Source: Psychrobacillus soli
GTDB lineage: Bacteria; Bacillota; Bacilli; Bacillales_A; Planococcaceae
Length of the DNA: 64,000 nucleotides
Reading direction: 5' to 3'
NCBI RefSeq assembly: GCF_006861775.1
Contig: NZ_VDGG01000021.1
Coordinates: 1 to 64,000, forward strand
Position 1 is the first letter of the stretch, and every line of letters starts with the position of its first letter. Positions 51,959 to 61,113 of this stretch are shown one piece after another. Made by a program: the position numbers and the translations under genes. The notes under the pieces were generated by a model. It searched no databases. It had not been told where the DNA came from and saw only the letters and a program-made list of their open reading frames with translations.

Positions 51959-52600
51959 ATGGTAATTTGGATATTGAGTATAATAATTATTAGCTATTTA
52001 ATCGGAGCAATTCACGGGTCCAAAGTTGCACAGGTTCTTAGCGGCGTTAATATTAAAAAAGAAGGGCTTAAAAATTCAGGAGCTTCGAATGCCGCGATCG
52101 TTTTAGGAATGAAGTACGGAATCCTCGTTGCAATAATTGATATTTTAAAAGGTGTATTCGTTATTTTAGGTGTGCGCTTTTTTATGCAACAGTATGGCTC
52201 ATTTACTGCTGTGGAACAGGATTTATTGCTTTATCTAGCTGGTGCTTCCATTATTTTAGGACATAATTTTCCGGTTTATACTGGCTTTAAAGGTGGAAAA
52301 GGGACTGCATCTATTATTGGTATTCTATTTGCTATTTATTGGCCTATTGGACTTATTGGACTTTTATTATTAATTGGTACGACTTTTTTAACGGACTTCT
52401 TATTAATCGGTGTATTTGTATTTTATGCCGTATTTATAGTTGCTTCCATTTGGTTTGCTGAAGGGGTTGCCCCTATTGCCGTCGCAATTTTTTTGTTGGT
52501 CATGGCACTTGTTTTACATATCGAAAACTTTCGTCGGTTAGTTCGAAAAGAAGAGCCACGAATATCTGCGTTTTTAAAGAAAAAGAAACCGTCTGTTTAA
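51959..52600 (+). CDS. PlsY-family glycerol-3-phosphate acyltransferase-like protein
   Basis: A 213-residue membrane protein with five or so helices. Family motifs are SYLIGAIHGSKV, GHNFPVYTGFKGGKGTA and a NSGASNAAIVLG motif where canonical PlsY has GSGNPGATN. The deviations suggest a paralogue rather than the housekeeping acyltransferase. It is followed 9 nt later by a YdcF-like gene. Confidence 0.83.
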   Translation: MVIWILSIIIISYLIGAIHGSKVAQVLSGVNIKKEGLKNSGASNAAIVLGMKYGILVAIIDILKGVFVILGVRFFMQQYGSFTAVEQDLLLYLAGASIILGHNFPVYTGFKGGKGTASIIGILFAIYWPIGLIGLLLLIGTTFLTDFLLIGVFVFYAVFIVASIWFAEGVAPIAVAIFLLVMALVLHIENFRRLVRKEEPRISAFLKKKKPSV

Positions 52601-52609
52601 ACGAAATGA

Positions 52610-53206
52610 GTGAGTCTTATGAAGAAAAAAACGAGGTGGATCATGCTTGTTCCTTTAGTAATTATCGCTACCGGTGGAATTGGCTTGTGGATGGTCACGA
52701 CTAAATGGCTAGAGGATGGGCTTGAGCCGAAAGCAAATGGATCCAATGAATATGCTATCGTGCTTGGTGCAAAAGTGAAAAAAGGGAATGTTCCTTCACT
52801 TGCATTACGTTATCGTTTAGAAGCGGCGCTTGCGTATTCAAAAAATAATCCACATGTGAAATTTGTCGTATCTGGTGGACAAGGTGCCGATGAAGATATA
52901 GAAGAAGCTGTCGTCATGAAAAATTTTCTTTTGGAAAATGGGTTAGCGGAAGAGAGAATCATCTTGGAAAACCGGTCAACCTCTACTTATGAAAACTTGT
53001 CATTTTCGCAAGAGTTATTGCCGGATAATGTGGAATCGGTGACAATTATTACGAGCGACTATCATTTGCAACGGGCAAAAATGCTTGCGCATAAGCTAAA
53101 CTGGGAAGTGGATGTTGTAGCTGCGGAAACGCCGAGAGTTGTGGAGGCGAAGGTACGGTTGCGTGAGCGCGCCGCACTTTTAAAGACTTATATTTCAGGA
53201 AAATGA
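52610..53206 (+). CDS. YdcF-like (DUF218) membrane-anchored protein
   Basis: A 195-198-residue protein with one N-terminal helix (about 12-30) and a DUF218 domain, seen from YAIVLGAKVKKG, VVSGGQGADE, RSTSTYENL and TSDYHLQRAKML. The family includes SanA/ElyC proteins linked to envelope integrity. The start could be GTG 52610 or ATG 52619. It is the second gene of a two-gene unit with the PlsY-like protein. Confidence 0.87.
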   Translation: MSLMKKKTRWIMLVPLVIIATGGIGLWMVTTKWLEDGLEPKANGSNEYAIVLGAKVKKGNVPSLALRYRLEAALAYSKNNPHVKFVVSGGQGADEDIEEAVVMKNFLLENGLAEERIILENRSTSTYENLSFSQELLPDNVESVTIITSDYHLQRAKMLAHKLNWEVDVVAAETPRVVEAKVRLRERAALLKTYISGK

Positions 53207-53322
53207 TGATTTAGTTATACAGTCTAAATGTAGCTAGGGATGGTTCAGTTAGCAGAGTCAATTCTTTAAAATACCAACAACACTGGGTTCATAGCATACA
53301 AAATTTTATACTTATTCTTTTA

Positions 53323-53370
53323 AAAAAGAGAGGCAGGTCGTGACTAACGTCATAACCAGCCTCTCTTTTC
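53323..53370. terminator. Terminator after the PlsY-like/YdcF unit
   Basis: AAAAGAGAGGC and GCCTCTCTTTT form a long stem. The 53207-53473 gap otherwise shows no gene, only the IclR leader. Confidence 0.8.
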
Positions 53371-53473
53371 TTTGGGAAACTAGGCATGGAGTTTCAAATA
53401 ATGAAACTCCGTCTGTTTATTTTGAGTCTAAAACATAAAGCATTTATACTTGCAGAAGACTGAGGTGAGCAAA

Positions 53474-54229
53474 ATGACAAAGAATGAAGTATCTACACTA
53501 AAAAAAGGACTTCAAATTTTAGAATTGGTAAAGAATCATCAAGGTATTACTTTAAGAGAAGTGATGGACAAACATAACTTAAGTAAATCTACAGCATTTC
53601 GTTTATTAACAACATTAGAAGAAATGGGTTACGTATATAAAATTCATACTCAGTATTTTATTAACCACAAAATGTTTTGTGAGAGTTTTGAAAAACGTTC
53701 TGCAATGGATTGGACTTCGTTACGTTCCATTTATCAAGCAGCGAATAACTTACAGATGAGTACGTATATAGGCAAAGTTGACGGCACAGACTTAGTCATG
53801 ACGCAAATTTTACATGCCCCATTTCAAGAACCCGCAGACACGGAAATTGGAAATCGTTCAAAACTACATCTTTCCGCTTTAGGTAAAGTAATCCTGGCCA
53901 ATTTAGCCGAAGAACCATTAGCGTCTTTACTCGATAAAATGTCACTTGAACGTGCAACGAAAAATACGTTTCAAGACTCACAACTATTTCGGTATCATTT
54001 AAAAGCGATCCATCAAGATGGCTTTGCTTTTGATGATGAGGAGCGAAACATTGGGACCCGTTGTATAGCCGTGCCTGTGTTTCGTAATATGGTAGTAATT
54101 GCTGCATTAGCAATTGCGGCACCTGCTGAACAAATTTCTCGGAGCAACATAAAACAAATTGTTTCGAAGTTGAATATTGGAAGCAAAGCCATTACGAAAG
54201 AAATAGAAACTTTAGTCAATATACATTAA
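53474..54229 (+). CDS. IclR-family transcriptional regulator
   Basis: A 251-residue IclR regulator: an N-terminal winged helix (LKKGLQILEL, HNLSKSTAFRLLTTLEEMGY) and a C-terminal effector domain with LHLSALGKVILA and GTRCIAVPVF. ATG 53474 is chosen after GAGGTGAG; the longer TTG frame has no ribosome site. It is directly upstream of the FMN reductase and the damaged OYE gene and probably controls them. Confidence 0.9.
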   Translation: MTKNEVSTLKKGLQILELVKNHQGITLREVMDKHNLSKSTAFRLLTTLEEMGYVYKIHTQYFINHKMFCESFEKRSAMDWTSLRSIYQAANNLQMSTYIGKVDGTDLVMTQILHAPFQEPADTEIGNRSKLHLSALGKVILANLAEEPLASLLDKMSLERATKNTFQDSQLFRYHLKAIHQDGFAFDDEERNIGTRCIAVPVFRNMVVIAALAIAAPAEQISRSNIKQIVSKLNIGSKAITKEIETLVNIH

Positions 54230-54246
54230 ACTTTGGAGGAATTCAC

Positions 54247-54789
54247 ATGAAAGTAGTAGCAATCGTAGGAAGTATTCGAAAAGATTCATATAATTTACAA
54301 CTGGCAAAGCATGTTCAAAAACGGTATGCTAGCCAATTTGATTTAGAAATTTTAGACTTATCTACTTTACCTATGTACAACCAAGATATCGAATTGGATG
54401 CACCAAAAGAAGTCCTTGACTTTAAAGCAAAAGTTAAAGATGCGGATGCAGTTCTTTGGGTAACGCCTGAATACAATTCAACTATTCCTGGTGTGTTAGG
54501 GAATGCGATTGACTGGTTAAGTCGAGTAGACAAAGTAATGAACGGTAAACCTTCTATTATTATGGGCTCATCAATGGGTATTTTAGGATCAGTTAAAGCA
54601 CAAATGCATTTACGAGATATACTATTTGCAAGTGGCTTAAACTCTCCATTATTACCAATGAATGAAGTATATGTAGGTGCAGTACATGAGAAGTTTGATG
54701 CAGAAGGTAACTTAACAGACGAATCGACTATCGATTTCTTAGACGCTGTCATTTCCAACTTCCAGGAATGGATGAAACAATACGTATAA
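54247..54789 (+). CDS. NADPH-dependent FMN reductase
   Basis: A 180-residue flavodoxin-fold reductase. GSIRKDSYN at the start binds the FMN phosphate, and TPEYNSTIPGVLGNAIDWLSR and GSSMGILGSVKAQ are family hallmarks. TTGGAGG precedes the ATG 17 nt after the IclR gene. Such enzymes reduce flavin, quinones or azo compounds. A terminator stands between it and the next gene. Confidence 0.9.
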   Translation: MKVVAIVGSIRKDSYNLQLAKHVQKRYASQFDLEILDLSTLPMYNQDIELDAPKEVLDFKAKVKDADAVLWVTPEYNSTIPGVLGNAIDWLSRVDKVMNGKPSIIMGSSMGILGSVKAQMHLRDILFASGLNSPLLPMNEVYVGAVHEKFDAEGNLTDESTIDFLDAVISNFQEWMKQYV

Positions 54790-54797
54790 AAAATAGT

Positions 54798-54831
54798 ACA
54801 CCTCTTCTCTTACTTGAAGAGGTGTTTTTTT
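54798..54831 (+). terminator. Terminator after the FMN reductase gene
   Basis: ACACCTCTTC and GAAGAGGTGT form a perfect stem followed by TTTTTTT. Confidence 0.88.
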
Positions 54832-54844
54832 AAAGGAGATTACA

Positions 54845-55976
54845 ATGAAAGCCAACTATCAAAATCTATTTCAAGATTATACATTTAAAAGTGGTGTCCA
54901 TGTAAAAAATCGACTCATGATGGCTCCAATGACAACCTTCTCCGCTGATGAGAACGACTATGTATTCGCAAGAAGAGCTTGATTATTACAGAGAACGTGC
55001 AAATGGTGTCGGTACAATAATAACGGCATGTGCATACGTTTCAAAAAGTGGAAAGGGATTCAACGGTCAAATGGGTATTGACCATGATGGAACAATTAAA
55101 GGGCTATCTCAATTGGCAGAGGCTATACATTCTGGTGGAGCTAAAGGTATTGTTCAACTTTATCATGGTGGTCGTTTAGCTGTCCCAAGACTCATCCCAA
55201 ATGAAGAAACAGTTAGCGCTAGCTCCATTGCCCCTCTTGAAGATCGTGGTTTTTATAGCATTAATAAGGCTCCAAGGGCATTAACAACTGAAGAAGTGTA
55301 TGAAACTATTACTAATTTTGGAGAAGCAACACGCCGAGCTATTGAAGCAGGTTTTGATGGCGTTGAATTACATGGAGCGAGCGGATATTTAATCCAGCAA
55401 TTTGTCTCACCACATTCTAATTATAGAACAGATGAATTTCAACATACGGCTCTATTCTCTTTAAAACTAATTGACGAAGTAAAAAAGGTAATTCAACAAT
55501 ATGCAACAAAACCATTTTTAATCGGCTATCGTTTTTCACCAGAAGAGCCAGAAACACCTGGTATTACAATGAAAGAAACCTTCTCTTTAATCGATGAATT
55601 AATCCAAGCAGATATTGATTATCTTCATATTGCAACAACGGACGCTTGGGCAAAACCACGTAGAGGTATCATAAGTGAAAAATCGCGTACTGAGTGTATT
55701 GCTGAATATATCAATAAACGTGTACCACTAATTGGTGTAGGGAGTGTTCATACACCTGATGATGCAGCACTATTGTTAGAAAAAGGCGCAACAGACTTTG
55801 TGGCAATTGGACGAGCACTAATTGTCGATCCACATTGGGTTGAAAAAGTAGAAAAAAGCGAAGTGGACACCATTTCTTTTCACTTAAAACACAACGACAA
55901 GTATCAGGCAGTTATTCCAACGCCTCTGTGGAAATTAATTTTAGAAATTGAAGGTTGGTTTCCCGTTGAACGGTAA
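54845..55976 (+). pseudogene. Frameshifted old yellow enzyme (NADH:flavin oxidoreductase)
   Basis: ATG 54845, after AAAGGAG, opens a typical OYE N terminus (YTFKSG, VKNRLMMAPMTTFS) but stops after 45 codons. The rest of the enzyme (EELDYYRERANGVG, HGGRL, DGVELHGASGYLIQQF, GVGSVHTPDDAALLL) continues to 55976 in another frame. Removing one T from the TT at 54965-54966 restores a single 376-residue frame. This is either a recent inactivating mutation or a sequencing error. As read, no full protein would be made. Confidence 0.9.
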
Positions 55977-55992
55977 GTGAATTTGTTTATAC

Positions 55993-56021
55993 AAAAAAGT
56001 AGCCTATTAGGCTACTTTTTC
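55993..56021 (+). terminator. Terminator after the OYE gene
   Basis: AAAAAAGTAGCC and GGCTACTTTTT flank a TATTA loop. It could act in both directions. Confidence 0.82.
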
Positions 56022-56086
56022 TGCACTAAGTGAACTCTACATTAGCAATAGATAAGCGTTTGAAGCTTTTCTTCTAGGCCTTGATC

Positions 56087-56437
56087 CTAGGACCTCTTGT
56101 GATAACCACCATCCCCGTATGGCTGCAATTGTTCCATCCACTTATCTAACAACTTTTCTAGTTCCTTCTTTTCATTCATATATTGGTTTTCTGGAATTTT
56201 TAATACTTCTAATCGCTCTATTTCAAATGAATCTTTTCCATATTCGTTCCACTCTTTTTGCAGCTCTTTATTTGTATGTAATCCATTTTCGAGTGTGAAT
56301 TTTGTGCCATTAAGTGTTTTAAAATTGCGTGTAGATGCAACAAATTTTTTACCGTTTTGTTTATTTGTAATCATATAAATGCCGCATTCTACTTTTACTT
56401 CTTTGTATGCTTGTTTTAGTTCTTTTTTTCTTTCCAT
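56087..56437 (-). CDS. GIY-YIG-family protein with altered second motif
   Basis: A 116-residue protein. VECGIYMITNKQNGKKFVAST carries GIY, but the YIG half reads FVA; an Arg (STRNFK) and Glu (DSFEIERLE) still match. LQKEWNEYG is characteristic of a Bacillales subgroup of standalone GIY-YIG proteins. Nuclease activity is uncertain. The start chosen is ATG 56437 after GAGAGG. It ends near the OYE terminator, and a family C repeat lies upstream. Confidence 0.75.
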   Translation of the reverse strand: MERKKELKQAYKEVKVECGIYMITNKQNGKKFVASTRNFKTLNGTKFTLENGLHTNKELQKEWNEYGKDSFEIERLEVLKIPENQYMNEKKELEKLLDKWMEQLQPYGDGGYHKRS

Positions 56438-56482
56438 TTTTCTCAATCCTCTCTTATTCAATATGCCTTGGCGAATTAAAAC

Positions 56483-56578
56483 TTAGCCCAGTAGTGATGC
56501 AGATCAATTAGCCATTGTCACATGGATACAACGTATTTAGGCTAACATCCGTCGGAGGCTTCAACTTTACTTAGTAGG
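56483..56578. repeat. Degenerate intergenic repeat, family C copy 3
   Basis: TAGCCCAGTAGTGATGCAGA aligns with the 41.3-kb copy, and ACATCCGTCGGAGGCTT matches the reverse complement of the 32.7-kb copy. It fills the gap between the GIY-YIG and DUF2087 genes. Confidence 0.65.
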
Positions 56579-56595
56579 CTTTTTGCTGAGTAATA

Positions 56596-57351
56596 TTAAT
56601 TTTTCACCCAGTATTCGCTACCGTCGTCTTTACGGTCTAAAAATCCATATTCGATTAAATAACGTCTTAAAGTAACGAAGTCTGCATATACATTTTTGAG
56701 TACTTCGTTTATTTCTTTTTCGCTATACACTTTTTCTTGTTCGAATCGCTTAATGATGACGCGCAATGTTGCTAATTTTTGTTTCTCTTTTTTCGGGAAT
56801 TTTACTAGCGGACCATCCGTACCTTCCAGAAAAAATTTCTTTTCCACTTCTTGTTGTTCTTCTTCCGTCATATTGTATCTGTCATCTACCATTGTCGCAT
56901 TTTTATGAACCGGTAAAAATGTTGGTGCATGTTCGTCTTTTTCCTTCAATAATTCCATCATCGTTAAAAAGATTTTCGCTTGGCGTTCTTTTTCTTTTAA
57001 TACGAACCGATGATTTCTTATAGTGGAACTGCTACCTATATTTAATTCGGCTTGAATTTCTGCATCGCTTTTCCCTTCGTAAAATAATCGGAGTAAACTA
57101 TTTTGATGGTCCGTTAACCCTGTTAGTTTTTTATTCAACCCGATTAAATATTGAAACATAGATCCATGCGCCTGTTCCATATGCAGCTTCATAAATCGCT
57201 CTGATTCCAATAAAACCTCTTCATGTGGATAAATAATACACTTTTCTACATTTTCACCACAAACTAAGCAAATAAAAGCTTCCTTTTCTTCCACATAACC
57301 TGCTTTTAATTGTTTTAAATCAGCGTTCCAAAATAATTCCGAAATCTCCAT
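56596..57351 (-). CDS. DUF2087 protein with zinc-finger and HTH segments
   Basis: A 251-258-residue protein in three parts. Residues about 20-40 hold C-x-x-C (CLVCGENVEKC), suggesting a zinc site. The middle (about 85-125) has a LuxR-like HTH (LLRLFYEGKSDAEIQAELNI). The C-terminal 90 residues are a DUF2087 domain (LVKFPKKEKQKLATLRVII, RRYLIEYGFLDR). This layout suggests a cytoplasmic transcription factor. The start is uncertain because no clear ribosome site is seen. Confidence 0.8.
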   Translation of the reverse strand: MEISELFWNADLKQLKAGYVEEKEAFICLVCGENVEKCIIYPHEEVLLESERFMKLHMEQAHGSMFQYLIGLNKKLTGLTDHQNSLLRLFYEGKSDAEIQAELNIGSSSTIRNHRFVLKEKERQAKIFLTMMELLKEKDEHAPTFLPVHKNATMVDDRYNMTEEEQQEVEKKFFLEGTDGPLVKFPKKEKQKLATLRVIIKRFEQEKVYSEKEINEVLKNVYADFVTLRRYLIEYGFLDRKDDGSEYWVKN

Positions 57352-57514
57352 AACACAAACACAACCATTCATTGTTTATTATTTTATAAACATAATATAA
57401 TATTATCTATAAAATATCAAATTATAAATTTCAGTTGCAATTTATCAGAAAATAATGAACAATGGAAAGGAAAACGTTTCGGATTTCGAAGAAGCGACCA
57501 GGAGGAGAATATCA

Positions 57515-59212
57515 TTGGTTACATTTAAAGACTATGCGTACAAACGTCCAAATTTGGAAGAAGACAAAGTAAAGTTTAATGAGGCTTTAACAAAATTTAA
57601 GCAAGCTTCTACTATGGAAGAGCAAAATGAGGCAATCCAAGAGCTTAATGCATTGCGCAACGACTTTTCGACGCAGGCAAACTTGGTGTACATTCGAGCA
57701 TCAATTGATACAAACGATGAATATTATCAAAAAGAACGGGATTATTTTGATGAAATCAGTCCCGAGGTAGATGAACTCGTTACGGAATACTATAAAGCGC
57801 TTGTAGCTTCCCCATTCCGAACTGAATTAGAAGAAAAATGGGGAAGTCAGCTATTTGATCTAGCAGACTTTCAAATTAAAGCATTTTCTTCTGAAGTAAT
57901 TTCTCTTATGCAAAAGGAAAACAAACTAGCTTCCGATTATTCTAAACTAGTTGCCTCTGCACAAGTAGAATTTAACGGAGAAACATTAACACTTGCACAG
58001 CTTGGACCTTACTCCGAATCGACGGATCGAGATGTACGTAAAAAAGCGACAGAAGTTAGATTCGGATTCTTCCAAGAACATGAAGAAAAATTTGATGATA
58101 TTTATGATCAACTCGTAAAAGTACGTCATGAAATTGCGACGAAATTAGGTTATAAAAACTTTGTGGAACTTGGATATGTACGTATGAATCGTATCGACTA
58201 CAATGCGGAAATGGTGAAAAAGTTCCGCGATCAAGTACGGGATTCTATCGTTCCTTTAGCTACTAAATTATTTGAACGCCAAGCTAAGCGCATTGGTGTA
58301 GATCAACTGAAGTTTTACGATGAATCGCTAAATTTCTTAACAGGAAATGCAACTCCACAAGGTTCACCAGAGTGGATTGTAGAAAATGGGAAGAAAATGT
58401 ATGACGAGCTTTCACCTGAAACAGCGGAGTTTTTCCAATTTATGATTGATCGTGATTTGATGGATTTAGTTGCGAAGAAAGGAAAAGAATCTGGTGGATA
58501 TTGTACGTTTATCGATGACTACGAGTCCCCATTCATTTTCTCGAACTTCAATGGAACTTCTGGAGATATCGATGTGTTAACACATGAAGCAGGTCACGCA
58601 TTCCAAGTGTATACGAGCCGCAACATTGGGATTCCGGAGTACATTTGGCCAACATTTGAGTCTTGTGAAATTCACTCGATGAGTATGGAATTTTTCACAT
58701 GGCCTTGGATGGAATTATTCTTTAAAGAGCAAACAGATAAATATAAATTTGCACATTTAAGCAGTGGTCTTCTATTCTTGCCTTATGGAGTTGCGGTAGA
58801 TGAATTCCAGCATGGTGTGTATGAAAATCCGGAAATGACTCCGGCTGAGCGAAAAGCTTCTTGGAAGAAGATTGAGGAAATTTATTTGCCGCATCGTGAT
58901 TATGATGGAAATAGCTATTTAGAGACGGGTGCTTTTTGGCAACGTCAGGGCCATATTTATGCTAGTCCGTTTTATTATATCGACTATACATTAGCTCAAA
59001 TTTGTGCGTTCCAGTTCTGGAAGCGTTCAAGAGAAGATCATGAAGCTGCATGGAAAGATTATTTACATCTATGTCAACTTGGAGGTTCGAAATCTTTCAC
59101 TAAATTAGTAGAGGAAGCAAATTTAATCTCGCCATTTGAAGAAGGTTGTGTGGAATCGGTTGTTGGTACAATTGAAGCGTATTTAAATAGTGTGGATGAC
59201 GCTGCTTTATAA
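57515..59212 (+). CDS. Oligoendopeptidase F (M3 family)
   Basis: A 565-residue zinc peptidase. The start chosen is TTG 57515 after AGGAGGAG, which gives the usual length; the longer ATG frame adds 20 atypical residues. The zinc motif HEAGH is at residues 357-361, and FESCEIHSMSMEFF supplies the downstream Glu. It degrades short peptides in the cytoplasm. It is divergent from the DUF2087 gene and followed by an RDD gene. Confidence 0.94.
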   Translation: MVTFKDYAYKRPNLEEDKVKFNEALTKFKQASTMEEQNEAIQELNALRNDFSTQANLVYIRASIDTNDEYYQKERDYFDEISPEVDELVTEYYKALVASPFRTELEEKWGSQLFDLADFQIKAFSSEVISLMQKENKLASDYSKLVASAQVEFNGETLTLAQLGPYSESTDRDVRKKATEVRFGFFQEHEEKFDDIYDQLVKVRHEIATKLGYKNFVELGYVRMNRIDYNAEMVKKFRDQVRDSIVPLATKLFERQAKRIGVDQLKFYDESLNFLTGNATPQGSPEWIVENGKKMYDELSPETAEFFQFMIDRDLMDLVAKKGKESGGYCTFIDDYESPFIFSNFNGTSGDIDVLTHEAGHAFQVYTSRNIGIPEYIWPTFESCEIHSMSMEFFTWPWMELFFKEQTDKYKFAHLSSGLLFLPYGVAVDEFQHGVYENPEMTPAERKASWKKIEEIYLPHRDYDGNSYLETGAFWQRQGHIYASPFYYIDYTLAQICAFQFWKRSREDHEAAWKDYLHLCQLGGSKSFTKLVEEANLISPFEEGCVESVVGTIEAYLNSVDDAAL

Positions 59213-59235
59213 AAACTGATTGAAGGAGTGTAATA

Positions 59236-59649
59236 TTGAACCCAGCTGGTTTTTGGGCTAGATTTGCTGCTGGTCTTTTAGATGGCTTAATCATTGGGAT
59301 ACCTTTATCGTTTATTAGTTATTTGATTGTCGGTGAATGGAATGAAACACCCCTTACAAGCTTTGGTAATATCCTTTACACAATCATTGTACCGGTTGTA
59401 TGGACTGGATATACAGTAGGAAAGCGGATTTTAGGCATTCGAATTGCAAAAGTAGATGGTTCGAAACTTGGCTACGGAACGATGCTCTTGCGCGTTCTTG
59501 TTGGAGGTCTTGTATACTTCGTAACTTTAGGAATTGCGTTGATAGTAAGTGCATTTATGGTCGGTCTGCGAGAAGATAAGCGCGCAATTCACGATTTAAT
59601 CGCAGGAACGTATGTGACATATGATTTGCCAGAAGAAAAAGAAGCTTGA
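59236..59649 (+). CDS. RDD-family membrane protein
   Basis: A 137-residue protein with three membrane helices. The RDD pattern is met by GFWARFAAGLLDGLII, TVGKRILGIRI and DKRAIHDLIAGTYV. TTG 59236 follows GAAGGAGTG at good spacing. Function is unknown; some members affect ion transport. It lies 23 nt after the oligoendopeptidase gene. Confidence 0.88.
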   Translation: MNPAGFWARFAAGLLDGLIIGIPLSFISYLIVGEWNETPLTSFGNILYTIIVPVVWTGYTVGKRILGIRIAKVDGSKLGYGTMLLRVLVGGLVYFVTLGIALIVSAFMVGLREDKRAIHDLIAGTYVTYDLPEEKEA

Positions 59650-59655
59650 AAATAA

Positions 59656-59692
59656 AGGCTACCGAAAATTTACCCTTTTCGGTAGCCTTTTC
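59656..59692 (+). terminator. Terminator after the RDD gene
   Basis: AAGGCTACCGAAAA and TTTTCGGTAGCCTT form a perfect 14-bp stem, followed by TTC. Confidence 0.85.
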
Positions 59693-59706
59693 ATATGGGA
59701 CTTAGG

Positions 59707-59759
59707 TTTTGTTGGAATAATGGAGAGTTTAGTTAGAAAATAGGTCGTTTTAGTTGTAA
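59707..59759. repeat. Degenerate 21-bp repeat array B3 (three units, opposite orientation)
   Basis: GTTGG, GTTAG and GTTGT cores at 59711, 59732 and 59753 are exactly 21 bp apart, with TTAGTTAGAA and TTAGTTGTAA as the second and third unit openings. It is family B on the opposite strand to B1 and B2. Confidence 0.6.
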
Positions 59760-59775
59760 TTGTAATTTGCTGGAT

Positions 59776-59810
59776 GAATTATTACGGGTGCCTGGCACCA
59801 GTAATAATTC
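59776..59810. repeat. Extended GGTGCC-GGCACC palindrome upstream of pepT
   Basis: GAATTATTAC pairs with GTAATAATTC, and inside them GGTGCC pairs with GGCACC around a single T, giving 16 of 17 possible pairs. No T run follows, so it is not a standard terminator. It may be a mobile palindromic element or a regulatory hairpin. Confidence 0.75.
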
Positions 59811-59874
59811 CGCAAGTCGAAAGAATCTGTTAAAATGATGGTATGGGTTTTAATTTGAAAGGGGAGTTTTTCTT

Positions 59875-61101
59875 ATGAAAGAAACATTAGTCGAGCGTTT
59901 AACTCGTTATGCAAAAATAGATACACAATCCGATGCTGCAAGTACGACTTGCCCTTCAACAGAAGGTCAATGGGATTTGCTACATCTATTAGAGAAAGAA
60001 CTTGCGGAAATTGGTTTAGAAGAAATCACTCTAGATGAAAATGGCTATTTGTTTGCTACATTGCCTTCAAATACAGATAAAGATATACCGACAATTGGAT
60101 TTTTAGCACATGTAGATACGGCAACCGATTACACTGGGAAAAACGTGAACCCGCAGCGTATTGATAACTATGATGGAAAAGACATCACGTTAAATGCATC
60201 GACTGTGATGGCTGTGAAGGATTTCCCGGAGCTTACAAACTATGTTGGTCATACTCTCCTTACTACTGATGGTACAACTCTTTTAGGTGCGGATGATAAA
60301 GCCGGAATTGCAATTATTATGACGGCAATGGAATATTTTGTTCAAAATCCAGATGTAAAACACGGAAAAATTCGTGTAGCATTTAATCCTGATGAAGAAA
60401 TCGGTCGTGGACCACATAAATTTGACGTAGAAAAATTCGGTGCGAAGTTCGCTTATACAATGGACGGAGGTCCTCTAGGTGAATTGCAATACGAAAGCTT
60501 CAACGCTGCTGGTGCACATGTCGTGACAAATGGTACTAGTGTACATCCTGGTTCGGCAAAAGACAAAATGGTGAACTCGATTACCATCGCAGCAAAGTTC
60601 CAATCGCATATGCCAGTAGATGCTGTTCCTGAAAAAACGGAAGGCTACGAAGGATTTATCCACCTAATGAATTTCAATGGAGACGTGGAAAAAACAGAGC
60701 TTAGCTATATTATTCGCGATCATGACCGTGAAAAATTTGAAGCAAAAAAGCAATTGTTCCTAGATACTGCTGAAAAAATCAAAGCAGAATACGGAGAAGG
60801 CGCTATTTCGGTTAAATTAGAAGATCAATACTACAATATGGGTGAAAAAATTACGCCTGTGATGGAAATTGTAGATGTAGCAAGAGACGTAATGGTTGCA
60901 CAAAATATCGAACCGCTTATTATTCCAGTTCGCGGCGGTACAGATGGTTCTCAGCTTTCTTACATGGGGATGCCGACTCCTAACATATTTACTGGTGGCG
61001 AAAACTATCATGGTAAATATGAGTACGTTTCAGTAGATGTTATGGAAAAATCTACTGAAGTTGTAAAAGGCATTATTCAAGCTTTTGAAAAACAAGCATA
61101 A
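59875..61101 (+). CDS. pepT: Peptidase T (tripeptidase)
   Basis: A 408-residue M20-family zinc aminopeptidase cutting tripeptides. Metal and active-site motifs are [44 protein letters not shown] and the C-terminal [21 protein letters not shown] precedes the ATG. It is followed 12 nt later by an exporter gene, so the two may be co-transcribed. Confidence 0.95.
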   Translation: MKETLVERLTRYAKIDTQSDAASTTCPSTEGQWDLLHLLEKELAEIGLEEITLDENGYLFATLPSNTDKDIPTIGFLAHVDTATDYTGKNVNPQRIDNYDGKDITLNASTVMAVKDFPELTNYVGHTLLTTDGTTLLGADDKAGIAIIMTAMEYFVQNPDVKHGKIRVAFNPDEEIGRGPHKFDVEKFGAKFAYTMDGGPLGELQYESFNAAGAHVVTNGTSVHPGSAKDKMVNSITIAAKFQSHMPVDAVPEKTEGYEGFIHLMNFNGDVEKTELSYIIRDHDREKFEAKKQLFLDTAEKIKAEYGEGAISVKLEDQYYNMGEKITPVMEIVDVARDVMVAQNIEPLIIPVRGGTDGSQLSYMGMPTPNIFTGGENYHGKYEYVSVDVMEKSTEVVKGIIQAFEKQA

Positions 61102-61113
61102 GTAGGTGAATTC

